Shown here one piece after another: positions 1 to 7,362 of a DNA stretch of 49,269 bases. The notes beneath the pieces were generated by a model, which had not been told where the DNA came from, made no database searches, and saw only the letters and a list, made by a program, of their open reading frames with translations. This DNA is from a virus: positions 1 to 49,269 of the IMG/VR virus record IMGVR_UViG_3300004369_000650. One strand, given 5' to 3'. The translations under genes were made by a program, and so were the position numbers. Position 1 is the stretch's first letter. Every line of letters begins with the position of its first letter.

Positions 1-394
1 GTTTGTGACTATCCCAAAATTCTCTGTTTCGAATTCCTGAAGATTTAGCTCGAAATATTTTCCCGTAGTCGACATGAATTCCGATACTGAAAAGTTCGGC
101 GGAGTTTCTGCCCCACACATGTTTGGTTTTAAAGATGTAGTCATCGATGTAATTTCCTGTTGTTGTAATGTTTAATTCGTCATCTTCCCTATTAGGTTCA
201 TTTAATGAATAGTTGGTTCTGAGAAAACTTTGATACACTCTCATGCCGTTTATTTTTACTTTGCTAGGCTCTTCGCTCATATAATGCCAGTGCAAATCTC
301 CTAGAATTTTGCTGACTTGATTTAGATTCAATGATCCATCAGCTAAAAGGTGCGGCATCCCCAATACGATTTTTGTTTCAACGCTTTCTGTCAT
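1..394 (-). CDS. LnmK / Pnap_2097-like acyl-handling protein, N-terminal part
   Basis: The reading frame begins at the ATG at 394 and runs off the left edge without a stop; 131 codons are visible. The N-terminus contains IVLGMPHLLADGSLNLNQ and later GDLHWHYMS, which resemble the conserved N-terminal block (GMPhL...LGdrHW) of the LnmK/Pnap_2097 double-hot-dog family of acyltransferase/decarboxylase proteins. The match is from memory of the pattern and only part of the protein is present. It lies just after queE in the same direction, so it is probably the last visible gene of the folE-queD-queE operon. What acyl chemistry would do there is unknown; another hot-dog protein is the main alternative. 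Confidence 0.5.
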   Translation of the reverse strand, partial: MTESVETKIVLGMPHLLADGSLNLNQVSKILGDLHWHYMSEEPSKVKINGMRVYQSFLRTNYSLNEPNREDDELNITTTGNYIDDYIFKTKHVWGRNSAELFSIGIHVDYGKIFRAKSSGIRNREFWDSHK

Positions 395-486
395 TCTGTC
401 ATATTCCACTGCTTCTAATCTTGTTCATTGTTTCTTCGTCCCAAACTTTAGCCTTCATCGCACGTTCATGTTGGGCATTCTTATAC

Positions 487-1359
487 TCAGGTTCCCCATG
501 CGTTGCCGAAGATGTCAACGTGGAGTCTTGGCGTATACCGCCATCCTCGCTCCATTGCCAAAGTGGCAACTCGCTTTGCGTTTTCTTTGTATTCATCATA
601 TCTACCCCCCAATGGCATCGTGTACACAGGGCATCCCACACCTGCTTGCCTATATATGTCAACAGCTCGAGTAACTTCATCAACATCATTGCTGTCAGCA
701 ACGACAAACTTAAGGTACAAATCACTGTTAGGCAAACTATTGTAAGAAGAAACAATTTCAGGGCAGATAGCATCATCCCAAAGTTCTCCCGATACCGATA
801 GTTTCGGACTACATGAGAAAGTGAACTGTATTTTGTTTTGAGAATTGACAAACTCCACGAAGTCTGGTCTAAGAGCTTGTGTACCATTAGTTTCAAATGT
901 AACATTTTTTAGATCCTGCATTTTTGGATGATTGAATAGTTCAATATAATTCCTTTGCCATCCCAACAAAGGTTCGCCACCGGTAACAATCAAATGTATA
1001 TCTTGACCGGTTTCTAGAGTCCATTTGCCTGTAGGAGTTAATGCAAGTAAACGTTCTACAACTTGATCGGTATCTAGATCTTGCATAAAACGTTTAAATT
1101 CTGGATAGATACTTGCATATGTATCACACCCTGTATGAATAATCGGAAGCTCTTCGAACTCCTTGTACTTATCGATGTTTTTAATAATTACAGCAACTTC
1201 TGGGTTAGGTTCATTTTTATCGTACTGCTCATTACGATCTCTGCCGAACTTCTTACAACGGAAATTACAACCAAACATACGTAGGAATACACTCGGTACA
1301 CCTACATACTTGCCTTCACCTTGCACACTGTAAAATGCTTCGCTTAAACGCCATTTCAT
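487..1359 (-). CDS. queE: 7-carboxy-7-deazaguanine synthase (QueE-like radical SAM enzyme)
   Basis: 290 residues. QueE converts 6-carboxy-tetrahydropterin to 7-carboxy-7-deazaguanine. The N-terminus shows the family signature SEAFYSVQGEGKYVG and FLRMFGCNFRC, the GGEP motif (VTGGEPLLGW) and the C-terminal HVDIFGNAWGT. The cluster cysteines are unusual: C-x3-C is followed by the third Cys (HTGCDTYAS) only after 42 residues, so an insertion separates the third ligand. This differs from the compact motifs of bacterial QueE. The start at 1359 was preferred over an upstream in-frame start because it gives the family N-terminus and has a GGAG box in the end of queD, 4 bases upstream. It follows queD in the same operon. 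A second frame stays open after its stop (see findings). Confidence 0.9.
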   Translation of the reverse strand: MKWRLSEAFYSVQGEGKYVGVPSVFLRMFGCNFRCKKFGRDRNEQYDKNEPNPEVAVIIKNIDKYKEFEELPIIHTGCDTYASIYPEFKRFMQDLDTDQVVERLLALTPTGKWTLETGQDIHLIVTGGEPLLGWQRNYIELFNHPKMQDLKNVTFETNGTQALRPDFVEFVNSQNKIQFTFSCSPKLSVSGELWDDAICPEIVSSYNSLPNSDLYLKFVVADSNDVDEVTRAVDIYRQAGVGCPVYTMPLGGRYDEYKENAKRVATLAMERGWRYTPRLHVDIFGNAWGT

Positions 1360-1363
1360 TATA

Positions 1364-1840
1364 TTAATCTCCGTACTTGTGTCGTTGTGTCGAAAAAGGA
1401 GTATAGATTGCTGAGTTAGCACCGTGTTCACTACACTCTACACTTTCGCACCAGCAACGATCGTTAGTTGCTTCTCTAATTAGTTTGTCGGCAAAACGCC
1501 ATGCATGTTCAGCAAACTTTTCTACTCCAACACCATCAAACTCACGCACTTCGCAGAGATCTAAATCTTGTAGTTTATAAAACTCAGCCTTATGTGGATC
1601 GTTTACATCAATGCAGGTCTTGTGGTCAAAACTATCTTCTAACCAAGCCTTCAAAGGTTTAAGTCCACCGAAGTCTACTGCCCAGTTCTTGTTGTCTAAA
1701 TTAGTGCATCCAAATGTAAATCTAAATGCTAGACTGTAACCATGTAGCAAATGACAGTGCGAATGATCTGCATTGGGTTGTCTAAATACTGCTGATAAGC
1801 CAATATTGTGTCCATATGTTTTTGTTGAGTAATGTGGCAT
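1364..1840 (-). CDS. queD: 6-carboxy-5,6,7,8-tetrahydropterin synthase (QueD-like)
   Basis: 158 residues of the 6-pyruvoyl-tetrahydropterin synthase fold. It makes carboxytetrahydropterin from 7,8-dihydroneopterin triphosphate, the step after FolE. The active-site stretch is NADHSHCHLLHGYS: catalytic Cys29 and the HG motif are present, but the second His of the usual HGH is Tyr. The C-terminal VECSEHGANSA carries the expected Glu and His. As I recall, an alphaproteobacterial QueD subfamily also has HGY and the following NWAVDFGGLK stretch, so the Tyr is probably native and hints at host lineage. It directly follows the 1841-2416 gene and precedes queE. Confidence 0.9.
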   Translation of the reverse strand: MPHYSTKTYGHNIGLSAVFRQPNADHSHCHLLHGYSLAFRFTFGCTNLDNKNWAVDFGGLKPLKAWLEDSFDHKTCIDVNDPHKAEFYKLQDLDLCEVREFDGVGVEKFAEHAWRFADKLIREATNDRCWCESVECSEHGANSAIYTPFSTQRHKYGD

Positions 1841-2416
1841 CTATATATCCTCTATTATGTTAGTATACTGTTTAGAAGCATAAATGTCAAATACTTCTTT
1901 TACCTTTTCTACAGATTCATGCATATGAATGCTGAACCATATTCTTTTTTCTGTTATGCTTACTTCATGTTCTTTAGTTATATTAATAACAACAGGAGTA
2001 TGCTTTACTGTTCCGTAACTAAACGTTTCATTATCTCCGTACACCGTTCCAACACCCTCGTTGTCATGTAAAGGATATACAAGACTGCACTGTCCATTTT
2101 TAGGACTGTCACGATGACGTGGAACATTCTGCGAACTATAACACACAGTAGCAGGCGTAAATGTAAGTTCAGGAAACTGTTGTTGGAACCAAGTGTCCAG
2201 TTCTTCAATGGGACCATACACAAAAAAATCATGGCTGGGACCACTTTTGCTGATCCAGCCACCTTCGGGCACATTTGCTACTATGCTTGCACCATCTTCG
2301 TAGATTATGTTGTTGCGATAGTCTTGGGAATGTACATACTCTGCAACTTGTTCAACTCGTTCTACTAGCTTGGTCCAATTATAGTCTATACATAGTTTAG
2401 GGAAAAATCCTAACAT
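1841..2416 (-). CDS. possible 2-oxoglutarate/Fe(II) oxygenase-like protein
   Basis: 191 residues. The core VPRHRDSPKNGQCSLVYPL offers an H-x-D metal pair, and INITKEHEVSITEKRIWFSI reads like the strand region carrying the distal His and the basic residue that binds 2-oxoglutarate in small phage oxygenases. An Fe(II)-binding double-stranded beta-helix is therefore plausible, but no exact family is recognised. It lies inside the 7-deazaguanine operon with one-base spacing to queD and overlaps the 2416 gene, so co-expression is clear. A role in modifying the base or a pathway intermediate is only an inference. Confidence 0.45.
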   Translation of the reverse strand: MLGFFPKLCIDYNWTKLVERVEQVAEYVHSQDYRNNIIYEDGASIVANVPEGGWISKSGPSHDFFVYGPIEELDTWFQQQFPELTFTPATVCYSSQNVPRHRDSPKNGQCSLVYPLHDNEGVGTVYGDNETFSYGTVKHTPVVINITKEHEVSITEKRIWFSIHMHESVEKVKEVFDIYASKQYTNIIEDI

Positions 2417-2658
2417 TACCTTTTATGTCCTGTCCAATGCAATGCGGCTAGTGTATGATCCTTCTCATCTGAAAAACTCAGAAGAGCATTTTCTCCTTGA
2501 AAATACCAACCCCATCTTTTTTTTATATTCCTGTTACACCATTCAATCACATACCCTGGTATGGCGCCGTCACGGGATACAAGCACATCATAGGATAGTT
2601 TTACATTGTAATCGCCGCGAATGTCTCTCATCAATGCTCCCAGGGAAATACTATCCAT
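2416..2658 (-). CDS. small conserved-looking phage protein, unknown
   Basis: 80 residues, starting at an ATG inside the end of the phosphoribosyltransferase gene and ending in a one-base overlap with the next gene. The middle GYVIEWCNRNIKKRWGWYF is aromatic and basic, followed by a short acidic stretch (SFSDEKDHT). There is no signal peptide or membrane segment. No family recognised. The tight overlaps on both sides support a real, translationally coupled gene. Confidence 0.7.
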   Translation of the reverse strand: MDSISLGALMRDIRGDYNVKLSYDVLVSRDGAIPGYVIEWCNRNIKKRWGWYFQGENALLSFSDEKDHTLAALHWTGHKR

Positions 2659-3149
2659 TCGTCCTTTTCAGCTTTGTTAATTTCAATAAAACTATAATCA
2701 GAACTAAACTCACTGCCTAGGTTTTCTATGCAAGACGCAAATCTCACACTTTTGTGCCAAACTTCATTCCATCGCTGTGTACCATTTGGATGACAACCAC
2801 TTTCCCAATCCTGTTTAATCCAGTTGAATGTAGCACCAGTATCGTTGATATCATCAATGATTAGAATATTTTTACCTTCGTAGCCATGTCCCATTTGGAA
2901 CTCTCCAAATGCATCTTCTGCCATCCAAAGATTGCTTTCGTTATCGCTATTCTCTCCGACATCACGCAACCTTACATCTAGTGTGTGCATTTTAATGCCA
3001 GTTAAGTGACTCATCAGTACGGCAGGAATTAAACCCCCGCGGGTAATACCTACAATATAATCGGGTCGCCATTGGTCTTTGAACATCTGAAAAGAGATGC
3101 GTGTAACAGCTTCTCGGATATCGATGTCACTTAGGTAACGCTTGTTCAT
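2631..3149 (-). CDS. phosphoribosyltransferase (type I PRTase fold)
   Basis: 172 residues. ILIIDDINDTGATF is the PRPP-binding motif of type I phosphoribosyltransferases, and YIVGITRGGLIPAVLMSHL is the preceding substrate-loop region, closest in style to xanthine/hypoxanthine-type enzymes. The likely job is base salvage, joining a purine or purine analogue to PRPP. In this operon the base could be a 7-deazaguanine precursor, which is an inference. The start at 3149 was chosen because it makes an ATGA overlap with the stop of the cupin gene; an ATG five codons upstream is the alternative. Confidence 0.85.
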   Translation of the reverse strand: MNKRYLSDIDIREAVTRISFQMFKDQWRPDYIVGITRGGLIPAVLMSHLTGIKMHTLDVRLRDVGENSDNESNLWMAEDAFGEFQMGHGYEGKNILIIDDINDTGATFNWIKQDWESGCHPNGTQRWNEVWHKSVRFASCIENLGSEFSSDYSFIEINKAEKDEWIVFPWEH

Positions 3150-3610
3150 TTGTTTAATCTCCATGCAAAATACTTGTCAAACTGCATCCATACACCATGA
3201 ACATCAAAACCCCAGTCCCGTCGCTTAGGTCCTGGCATAAACAATGTCCAACAAGTTATATCAGGTTCTAGTTCTACACGGTGGTAGCTATTGGCAGGGC
3301 ATAATCTAAAGTGGCCAGGACCTCGCCAAATCCGCTTGGTTATCAAAGACCCGTCAGCCTTGCGCGGCAACGATTCATCTTCAGGAACCACTTCCCAATA
3401 GCCACCACTTAGTATCAATGTGGCGTAGGGCCACGGATGGTCATGCAGATCATCAGGATCTCCTTTTAAAAACTTGTGCAGGAATATGTTAAACGGGAAC
3501 CGATTTCTATCTTTAAGAAATAGATAGTAACGTTCTAGATAAGGTTCGTTTTCAAGTCTATCATAGATAATACGTCTACGTCCTAGCTTTTCAAACAGAC
3601 TAGCGAGCAT
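3146..3610 (-). CDS. cupin-like protein
   Basis: 154 residues. FLKGDPDDLHDHPWPYATLILSG... is the first cupin motif with H-x-H metal ligands and a downstream acidic position; RGPGHFRLCPANSYHRVEL supplies the second motif with its His. These mark a small metal-binding beta-barrel. Start 3610 overlaps the end of folE by 11 bases and has AAGGG upstream. Small cupins include isomerases, dioxygenases and sugar-binding forms, and nothing here fixes the reaction. It sits between folE and the phosphoribosyltransferase, so a role in the pterin/deazaguanine branch is possible. Confidence 0.7.
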   Translation of the reverse strand: MLASLFEKLGRRRIIYDRLENEPYLERYYLFLKDRNRFPFNIFLHKFLKGDPDDLHDHPWPYATLILSGGYWEVVPEDESLPRKADGSLITKRIWRGPGHFRLCPANSYHRVELEPDITCWTLFMPGPKRRDWGFDVHGVWMQFDKYFAWRLNK

Positions 3611-4289
3611 GAGCAAACCCTTGCTGTAGTTTAATATTGTCCATGAATTCCTTCTTGGTACCGGGATCGTTATTAAACGCACCTTTAAGCACAGTGGTTT
3701 GTGTCAGACTGCTTGATGCCATAATGCCTCGGTTTTCACAACACCCGTGCGTCGCTTGAATGTAAACACCCACGTCTTCACTGCCGGTAGCTTTCATAAT
3801 CTCTTTAGCGATATCCATTGCAAGTTCTTCTTGCAGTGTACCACGACGGGAGCACCATTGTGCGATACGTGTATACTTGCTTAGTCCGATCAGTGTGTCT
3901 GCGGCAATAATACCAATATAAGCAACACCACGCACCGGTTGGTGATGATGGCTACACATACTGTTTAGCTCACTGCGAACCACCAGCATACCATCATATC
4001 TATCATTGGTATGATTAGGAAATGCTGTTGCGTCTGGCTTTGGATCATAGCGTCCACTCATGATCTCTTTAACATACATCTTAGCAAGACGTCTTGGTGT
4101 ATTTTGACTGTTGGGATCGTTGAAGCGATCTATTACTAAACTGTCCAGTACTGCTTCAAACTTTTCAGTGATCTCATCGATCAGAAGTGCTTTCTCGCCT
4201 TCTTCAATAAATTCGCTAATGTTGTCGCCAGCCCAGTATCGTCCTCGATTAGATTCGATACGCTGACGGATAGTTTCACTTATACTCAT
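3600..4289 (-). CDS. folE: GTP cyclohydrolase I
   Basis: 229 residues, the usual length. It opens GTP to dihydroneopterin triphosphate, the entry to folate and to 7-deazaguanines. Zinc ligands are visible in SMCSHHHQPVRG and HGCCENRGI, and the family stretch GLSKYTRIAQWCSRR is present. The N-terminus is phage-like (SISETIRQRIES). It is the first gene of the operon that contains queD and queE and lies behind a strong sigma70-type promoter at 4338-4366. The leader carries AACTAGGAG six bases from the ATG, a block shared with the leaders at 41213 and 41924. Confidence 0.95.
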   Translation of the reverse strand: MSISETIRQRIESNRGRYWAGDNISEFIEEGEKALLIDEITEKFEAVLDSLVIDRFNDPNSQNTPRRLAKMYVKEIMSGRYDPKPDATAFPNHTNDRYDGMLVVRSELNSMCSHHHQPVRGVAYIGIIAADTLIGLSKYTRIAQWCSRRGTLQEELAMDIAKEIMKATGSEDVGVYIQATHGCCENRGIMASSSLTQTTVLKGAFNNDPGTKKEFMDNIKLQQGFAHAR

Positions 4290-4337
4290 TTTTTTCTCCT
4301 AGTTATACACGGCGAGACGTGTGTTATACTACTTTGT

Positions 4338-4366
4338 AGTATACAGTTATTTAGGCAGTTTGTCAA
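4338..4366 (-). promoter_or_regulatory. sigma70-type early promoter for the folE operon
   Basis: On the minus strand: TTGACA (4366-4361), 17 bp spacer, TATACT (4343-4338). The spacer contains CCTAAATAA. The -10 lies inside a perfect inverted repeat TATACTAC-aaa-GTAGTATA (4325-4343), which could act as an operator or a 5' hairpin. The -35 overlaps the last codons of the DegT-like gene. Confidence 0.85.
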
Positions 4367-4947
4367 GCCCAAACAATATTTCTGCCATCCGGATATTTCC
4401 TAAATGTGGTACCAATTCGGTAATCGCGTAACCTGAGTTTCTGTAATCCAAATTCTGCTAGTTCCGGTGTTGGACGCATATGATACGCAATACGTGGTAA
4501 TGGTTCGTTATCCCAGGGAGCAACTTCCAAGTTTCGTCCGTCGTAGCGTTGTCGGATCACATTTTCATAAAACTTCTCGTCATCGGTTAGAATAGCGCCA
4601 CCCCATCCTAAATACAGAGGTTTGTCAAACCCAAAGCTCATACACTGTAGTTGGCCTGGTCTGTAAATGTTCTCGCCAAACATTCTAGCACTATCCCAGA
4701 TACGCGAACCTTTGAATTGATATTCACCCATCCACGGGTCGTCTTCGAGACGGTATTCAATGCCAAGACGATGTAACAGTTGATAGATACTTAGATAGGT
4801 ATAGCAGGTAAACTCTACGTTTTTAACCTGTTCATAACGAAAGCAAAGTTCGAGAGCGTTAGTACAGCAATCTGTCATGATTGCAAACGGAGCACCTGTT
4901 AGTTGTGCTAGCTCTGTTTCAAACTGTTTGATCTTTGCAAAACTCAT
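4363..4947 (-). CDS. short DegT/DnrJ/EryC1-like aminotransferase-fold protein
   Basis: 194 residues, about half the length of a complete DegT/DnrJ sugar aminotransferase. APFAIMTDCCTNALELCF matches the family's early SGTaAL block, WDSARMFG its DaAqa.G block, and SFGFDKPLYLGWGGAILT its PLP-lysine block, with the Lys kept. The C-terminal half of the family is missing, and the following gene is unrelated, so this is a reduced or partial-function form and not a simple frameshift. Start 4947 has GGAG upstream and overlaps the glycosyltransferase gene by 29 bases. It may work with that glycosyltransferase on an amino sugar; this is an inference. Confidence 0.6.
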   Translation of the reverse strand: MSFAKIKQFETELAQLTGAPFAIMTDCCTNALELCFRYEQVKNVEFTCYTYLSIYQLLHRLGIEYRLEDDPWMGEYQFKGSRIWDSARMFGENIYRPGQLQCMSFGFDKPLYLGWGGAILTDDEKFYENVIRQRYDGRNLEVAPWDNEPLPRIAYHMRPTPELAEFGLQKLRLRDYRIGTTFRKYPDGRNIVWA

Positions 4948-5998
4948 ACAGATGTTCTCCACTGAAATACTCTTTTGATAACTTCTCAACCTGTAGCTCG
5001 AGTGCATCTAAATATGAACTATAATTTTCCATATAATCAATAATACGATCAGCAAGTTCTCGATAGTTAATGGTTGAAAGTGATGTCCATTCGCTTGGAT
5101 ACTTAAATTCAGGTAGTGCCATTTCACTGTAACTGAGCCTGTCAGGAACCATTGGAATAGCATTTACCAATGCACCTTCATACCAACTAATACCAAGCGT
5201 CTCTTGTAAGTTAGCACTGAACACCATCTTTGCTTCGCCTAGCAAGTGGTGATATTCGTGTTTAGTTAATTGTTTTTCTTGACAGACGACAAATTCATAT
5301 TGAGGAAGTTGTTTGGCAAGTTCTTTAAATATGTCTAATTGTTTTTCGGGAGCAATGCGATGCGGAAATAGTATAAGGTTACGTTTTTCCATGCCCTTGT
5401 ATTGTTCAAGATTGCGCCTTAGATACTCCATAGGCCAACCTGTTCGGATAATTTTGCCGGTAGCTAAGTGAGATGCTTCTAACAAACTTCTATCAAAATT
5501 TAATAATTCACTTCCGAATAAATTAATATGAAAGTCAGTAGCAAAAAAGTTCTGATCATATACATAAAACATACTCTTTTCAGCATTTCTTACCCACTTG
5601 TCATTTCCAATTAGCCTGCCCAAGAAATCATGAGGATCATAACTACCAGCATGCCAAAGACCACCGATTCTAATGTTAACGCCCAGTAGCTCAGCCATGT
5701 AACGAAGCTGGATAACAGTCGGGTTCCAAGCGTCCGTATATAAGAAATAATCTCCATCTTTAATTTCACCTTTACAAAACATTTCGCCAATCTGTTCAAG
5801 CTGTTTACTCTTGTACACATTGGTACCGCCAAAGTTAAGGAAAGCCCCAGGCGTTGTCGCCTGAGGTGTTTCTCCTCCACTGATTACAACAACTTCTTTA
5901 TTTGTAGCTCGACGCAGTTGATCTGGAAGATAATCTTTCCATTGCTTTGTATAGCGTGTGTCTACTGCTTCAATGTCTACTATGTAAATCTTGGTCAT
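4919..5998 (-). CDS. GT-B glycosyltransferase (GT4-like)
   Basis: 359 residues. The C-terminal half has the GT4 pattern: NLILFPHRIAPEKQLDIF (nucleotide-sugar domain start), a middle YEFVVCQ strand and FSANLQETLGISWYEG, an E-x7-E-type donor-binding loop. The N-terminal half (VVVISGGETPQ, YFLYTDAW, GGLWHAGSYDP) is the acceptor-side Rossmann domain. There is no membrane segment, so it acts in the cytoplasm. Its start overlaps the end of the 5995 gene in ATGA fashion, and its end overlaps the DegT-like gene. Substrates could be phage DNA bases, a host envelope sugar or a virion glycan; the early-type promoter upstream favours DNA or a host target. Confidence 0.75.
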   Translation of the reverse strand: MTKIYIVDIEAVDTRYTKQWKDYLPDQLRRATNKEVVVISGGETPQATTPGAFLNFGGTNVYKSKQLEQIGEMFCKGEIKDGDYFLYTDAWNPTVIQLRYMAELLGVNIRIGGLWHAGSYDPHDFLGRLIGNDKWVRNAEKSMFYVYDQNFFATDFHINLFGSELLNFDRSLLEASHLATGKIIRTGWPMEYLRRNLEQYKGMEKRNLILFPHRIAPEKQLDIFKELAKQLPQYEFVVCQEKQLTKHEYHHLLGEAKMVFSANLQETLGISWYEGALVNAIPMVPDRLSYSEMALPEFKYPSEWTSLSTINYRELADRIIDYMENYSSYLDALELQVEKLSKEYFSGEHLYEFCKDQTV

Positions 5999-6291
5999 CT
6001 GTTCTCTTTGGTAAAAGTTTTAAAATTACGCTTTGGGCCGTTGTAGTTATTATTACGACGTTGGTTGTTGTTGTTATTGTAGGAATTATTTCCGTTACGC
6101 TTATTCATCTGCGAACGGTCAAAATTCCAATGGTTACGAATACGGTTACCTTCTTTAAACTGTTGATAATCCTGCCAATTAGAATCATTAACATTGTAAA
6201 GAGCTCGCTCATCAAAACGACGACCAAACTGAACACAGAAATTGCGATAAGCGTTCAAGTCATCGAAGATTGCAGTAACTTCGGGCTTCAT
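5995..6291 (-). CDS. small Asn/Arg-rich phage protein
   Basis: 98 residues in two parts. The first ~60 residues are ordinary (YRNFCVQFGRRFDE, DYQQFKEGNRIRNHW) and the last ~40 are a low-complexity Asn/Arg/Lys tail. A basic flexible tail suggests nucleic-acid contact, but no family is recognised. It is the first gene behind the consensus promoter at 6329-6357 and leads into the glycosyltransferase with a stop-start overlap. Confidence 0.7.
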   Translation of the reverse strand: MKPEVTAIFDDLNAYRNFCVQFGRRFDERALYNVNDSNWQDYQQFKEGNRIRNHWNFDRSQMNKRNGNNSYNNNNNQRRNNNYNGPKRNFKTFTKENR

Positions 6292-6328
6292 TTTTTTACT
6301 CTTCCTTCTAATAGAGTTGATGTTTTAG

Positions 6329-6357
6329 ATTATAGTAAGTTTTGTTGACTGTGTCAA
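6329..6357 (-). promoter_or_regulatory. consensus sigma70-type promoter
   Basis: Minus strand TTGACA (6357-6352), 17 bp spacer, TATAAT (6334-6329): both hexamers match the consensus fully. It lies between the 6354 gene end and the 6291 start and would drive the 5995, glycosyltransferase and DegT-like genes. Confidence 0.9.
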
Positions 6358-6767
6358 TAGGAAATTTCACAGCCGTTTTCGCCATCTTCGCTGACTTCGA
6401 TACGCACAGTACGACCGGGATACCTAGAAGCAATACGCAGATACAAGTCATCGGAGATCATTTCGCAACTTTTAAAATCAAGTTCCAGTACACCGTCGTT
6501 GTAAAGACTTTCACACCAACGTTTAAACTGAATAAACTCGATATCTCTATCGTCGTGAAATACTTGGATAGCAACCTTAAAGTGAAAGATGTGCCGATGT
6601 AGATATCCTAAGAAACTTACATCATCTTCTTTGCCAGTTGCTAGTTTAGGATCATCCAGCGCCGCTGGATATTTGTGTAAGCCTTCTTTGCGAAAGGTTA
6701 CCCAAATCATTTTGTAAGAGTTTTTGATTGCGTTATCAATCTTTTCTCGTTCTATTTGTACAATCAT
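6354..6767 (-). CDS. phage protein of unknown function
   Basis: 137 residues, soluble. Notable stretches are MIWVTFRKEGLHKYPAA, HRHIFHFKVAIQVFHDDR and DIEFIQFKRWCESLY. They look like a compact alpha/beta protein and I recall similar unnamed proteins in marine T4-like phages. The start at 6767 was chosen because AAAGG lies seven bases upstream and it clears the end of the 6778 gene; a frame-open upstream extension overlaps that gene and looks non-coding. The unit starts at the promoter near 7340. Confidence 0.7.
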   Translation of the reverse strand: MIVQIEREKIDNAIKNSYKMIWVTFRKEGLHKYPAALDDPKLATGKEDDVSFLGYLHRHIFHFKVAIQVFHDDRDIEFIQFKRWCESLYNDGVLELDFKSCEMISDDLYLRIASRYPGRTVRIEVSEDGENGCEISY

Positions 6768-6777
6768 TGATTTGCCT

Positions 6778-7293
6778 TTAGTTGGATTGTTTAGTAAACT
6801 TGCGAGGGGTATCACTGATGAATTCGTCCCATCGGGTGAAGTATTCTCGTTTGCGTAAGTTGTGTACTTCATGTGTCCATACTCCGCCATTACTGTCACC
6901 GTGTTTGGCATCATCTATTACAATACATGCATTATAACCTACGTTGTTGATATTTGCAAGAGATAATTTTACCAAAAGGATAAATCGATGATAGCCAACC
7001 AATGAAGATTGTTGAATTGCATTCCAATCTTCTGGATAGATTTCTAATGTACACCAGTGTTCTGCGTCTAGATAAAACCTAATTATCGATTCCCAACGCT
7101 TAAACTCTTCAACGTTAAGCGAGGAAGGCATTGGCCCAAAGCATATATGTTTACAATGCGGTTGTTTAATTGCGTTAATAGTTTTAAATGGATAGACTTT
7201 CGATACAAACAACGTTTGCATGTTGTTTGCAGGAGTTAATCGATGTTCTCTACCTAGTATAAAGTCTGCTTCTTCTCGAGATATCTTATACAT
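6778..7293 (-). CDS. phage protein of unknown function
   Basis: 171 residues, soluble, with no recognised motif. Distinct stretches are HCKHICFGPMPSSLN, EIYPEDWNAIQQSS and VGYNACIVIDDAKHGD, the last ending in several acidic and His residues that could bind metal. It follows a sigma70-type promoter with a palindrome on its -35, and the 6354 gene follows it 10 bases later, so the two form one early unit. Confidence 0.7.
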   Translation of the reverse strand: MYKISREEADFILGREHRLTPANNMQTLFVSKVYPFKTINAIKQPHCKHICFGPMPSSLNVEEFKRWESIIRFYLDAEHWCTLEIYPEDWNAIQQSSLVGYHRFILLVKLSLANINNVGYNACIVIDDAKHGDSNGGVWTHEVHNLRKREYFTRWDEFISDTPRKFTKQSN

Positions 7294-7325
7294 TAAGTGT
7301 AATACCTATTCTTCATGTTTAATTG

Positions 7326-7355
7326 ATTATAGCGTGTAAACTACTTGACCGTCAA
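7326..7355 (-). promoter_or_regulatory. sigma70-type promoter
   Basis: Minus strand TTGACG (7355-7350), 18 bp spacer, TATAAT (7331-7326), 33 bases before the 7293 start. The -35 lies inside the perfect inverted repeat at 7338-7362. Confidence 0.8.
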
Positions 7356-7362
7356 GTAGTTT
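7338..7362. promoter_or_regulatory. 25-bp inverted repeat, possible operator or terminator
   Basis: AAACTACTTGAC - c - GTCAAGTAGTTT, 12-base perfect arms around one base. It covers the -35 of the 7326-7355 promoter and abuts the stop codon of the Bax-inhibitor gene. As RNA it would form a hairpin after that gene. The T-run follows only on the plus strand, so an operator role is at least as likely. Confidence 0.55.

Noticed and set aside
399-905. A 168-codon gene in the frame overlapping queE
   Set aside because: Most of it is the queE gene read in another frame; only the tail after the queE stop is worth attention.
7338-7362. Simple terminator of the Bax-inhibitor gene
   Set aside because: In the gene's direction no T-run follows the hairpin, and the repeat covers a promoter -35; operator is equally likely.
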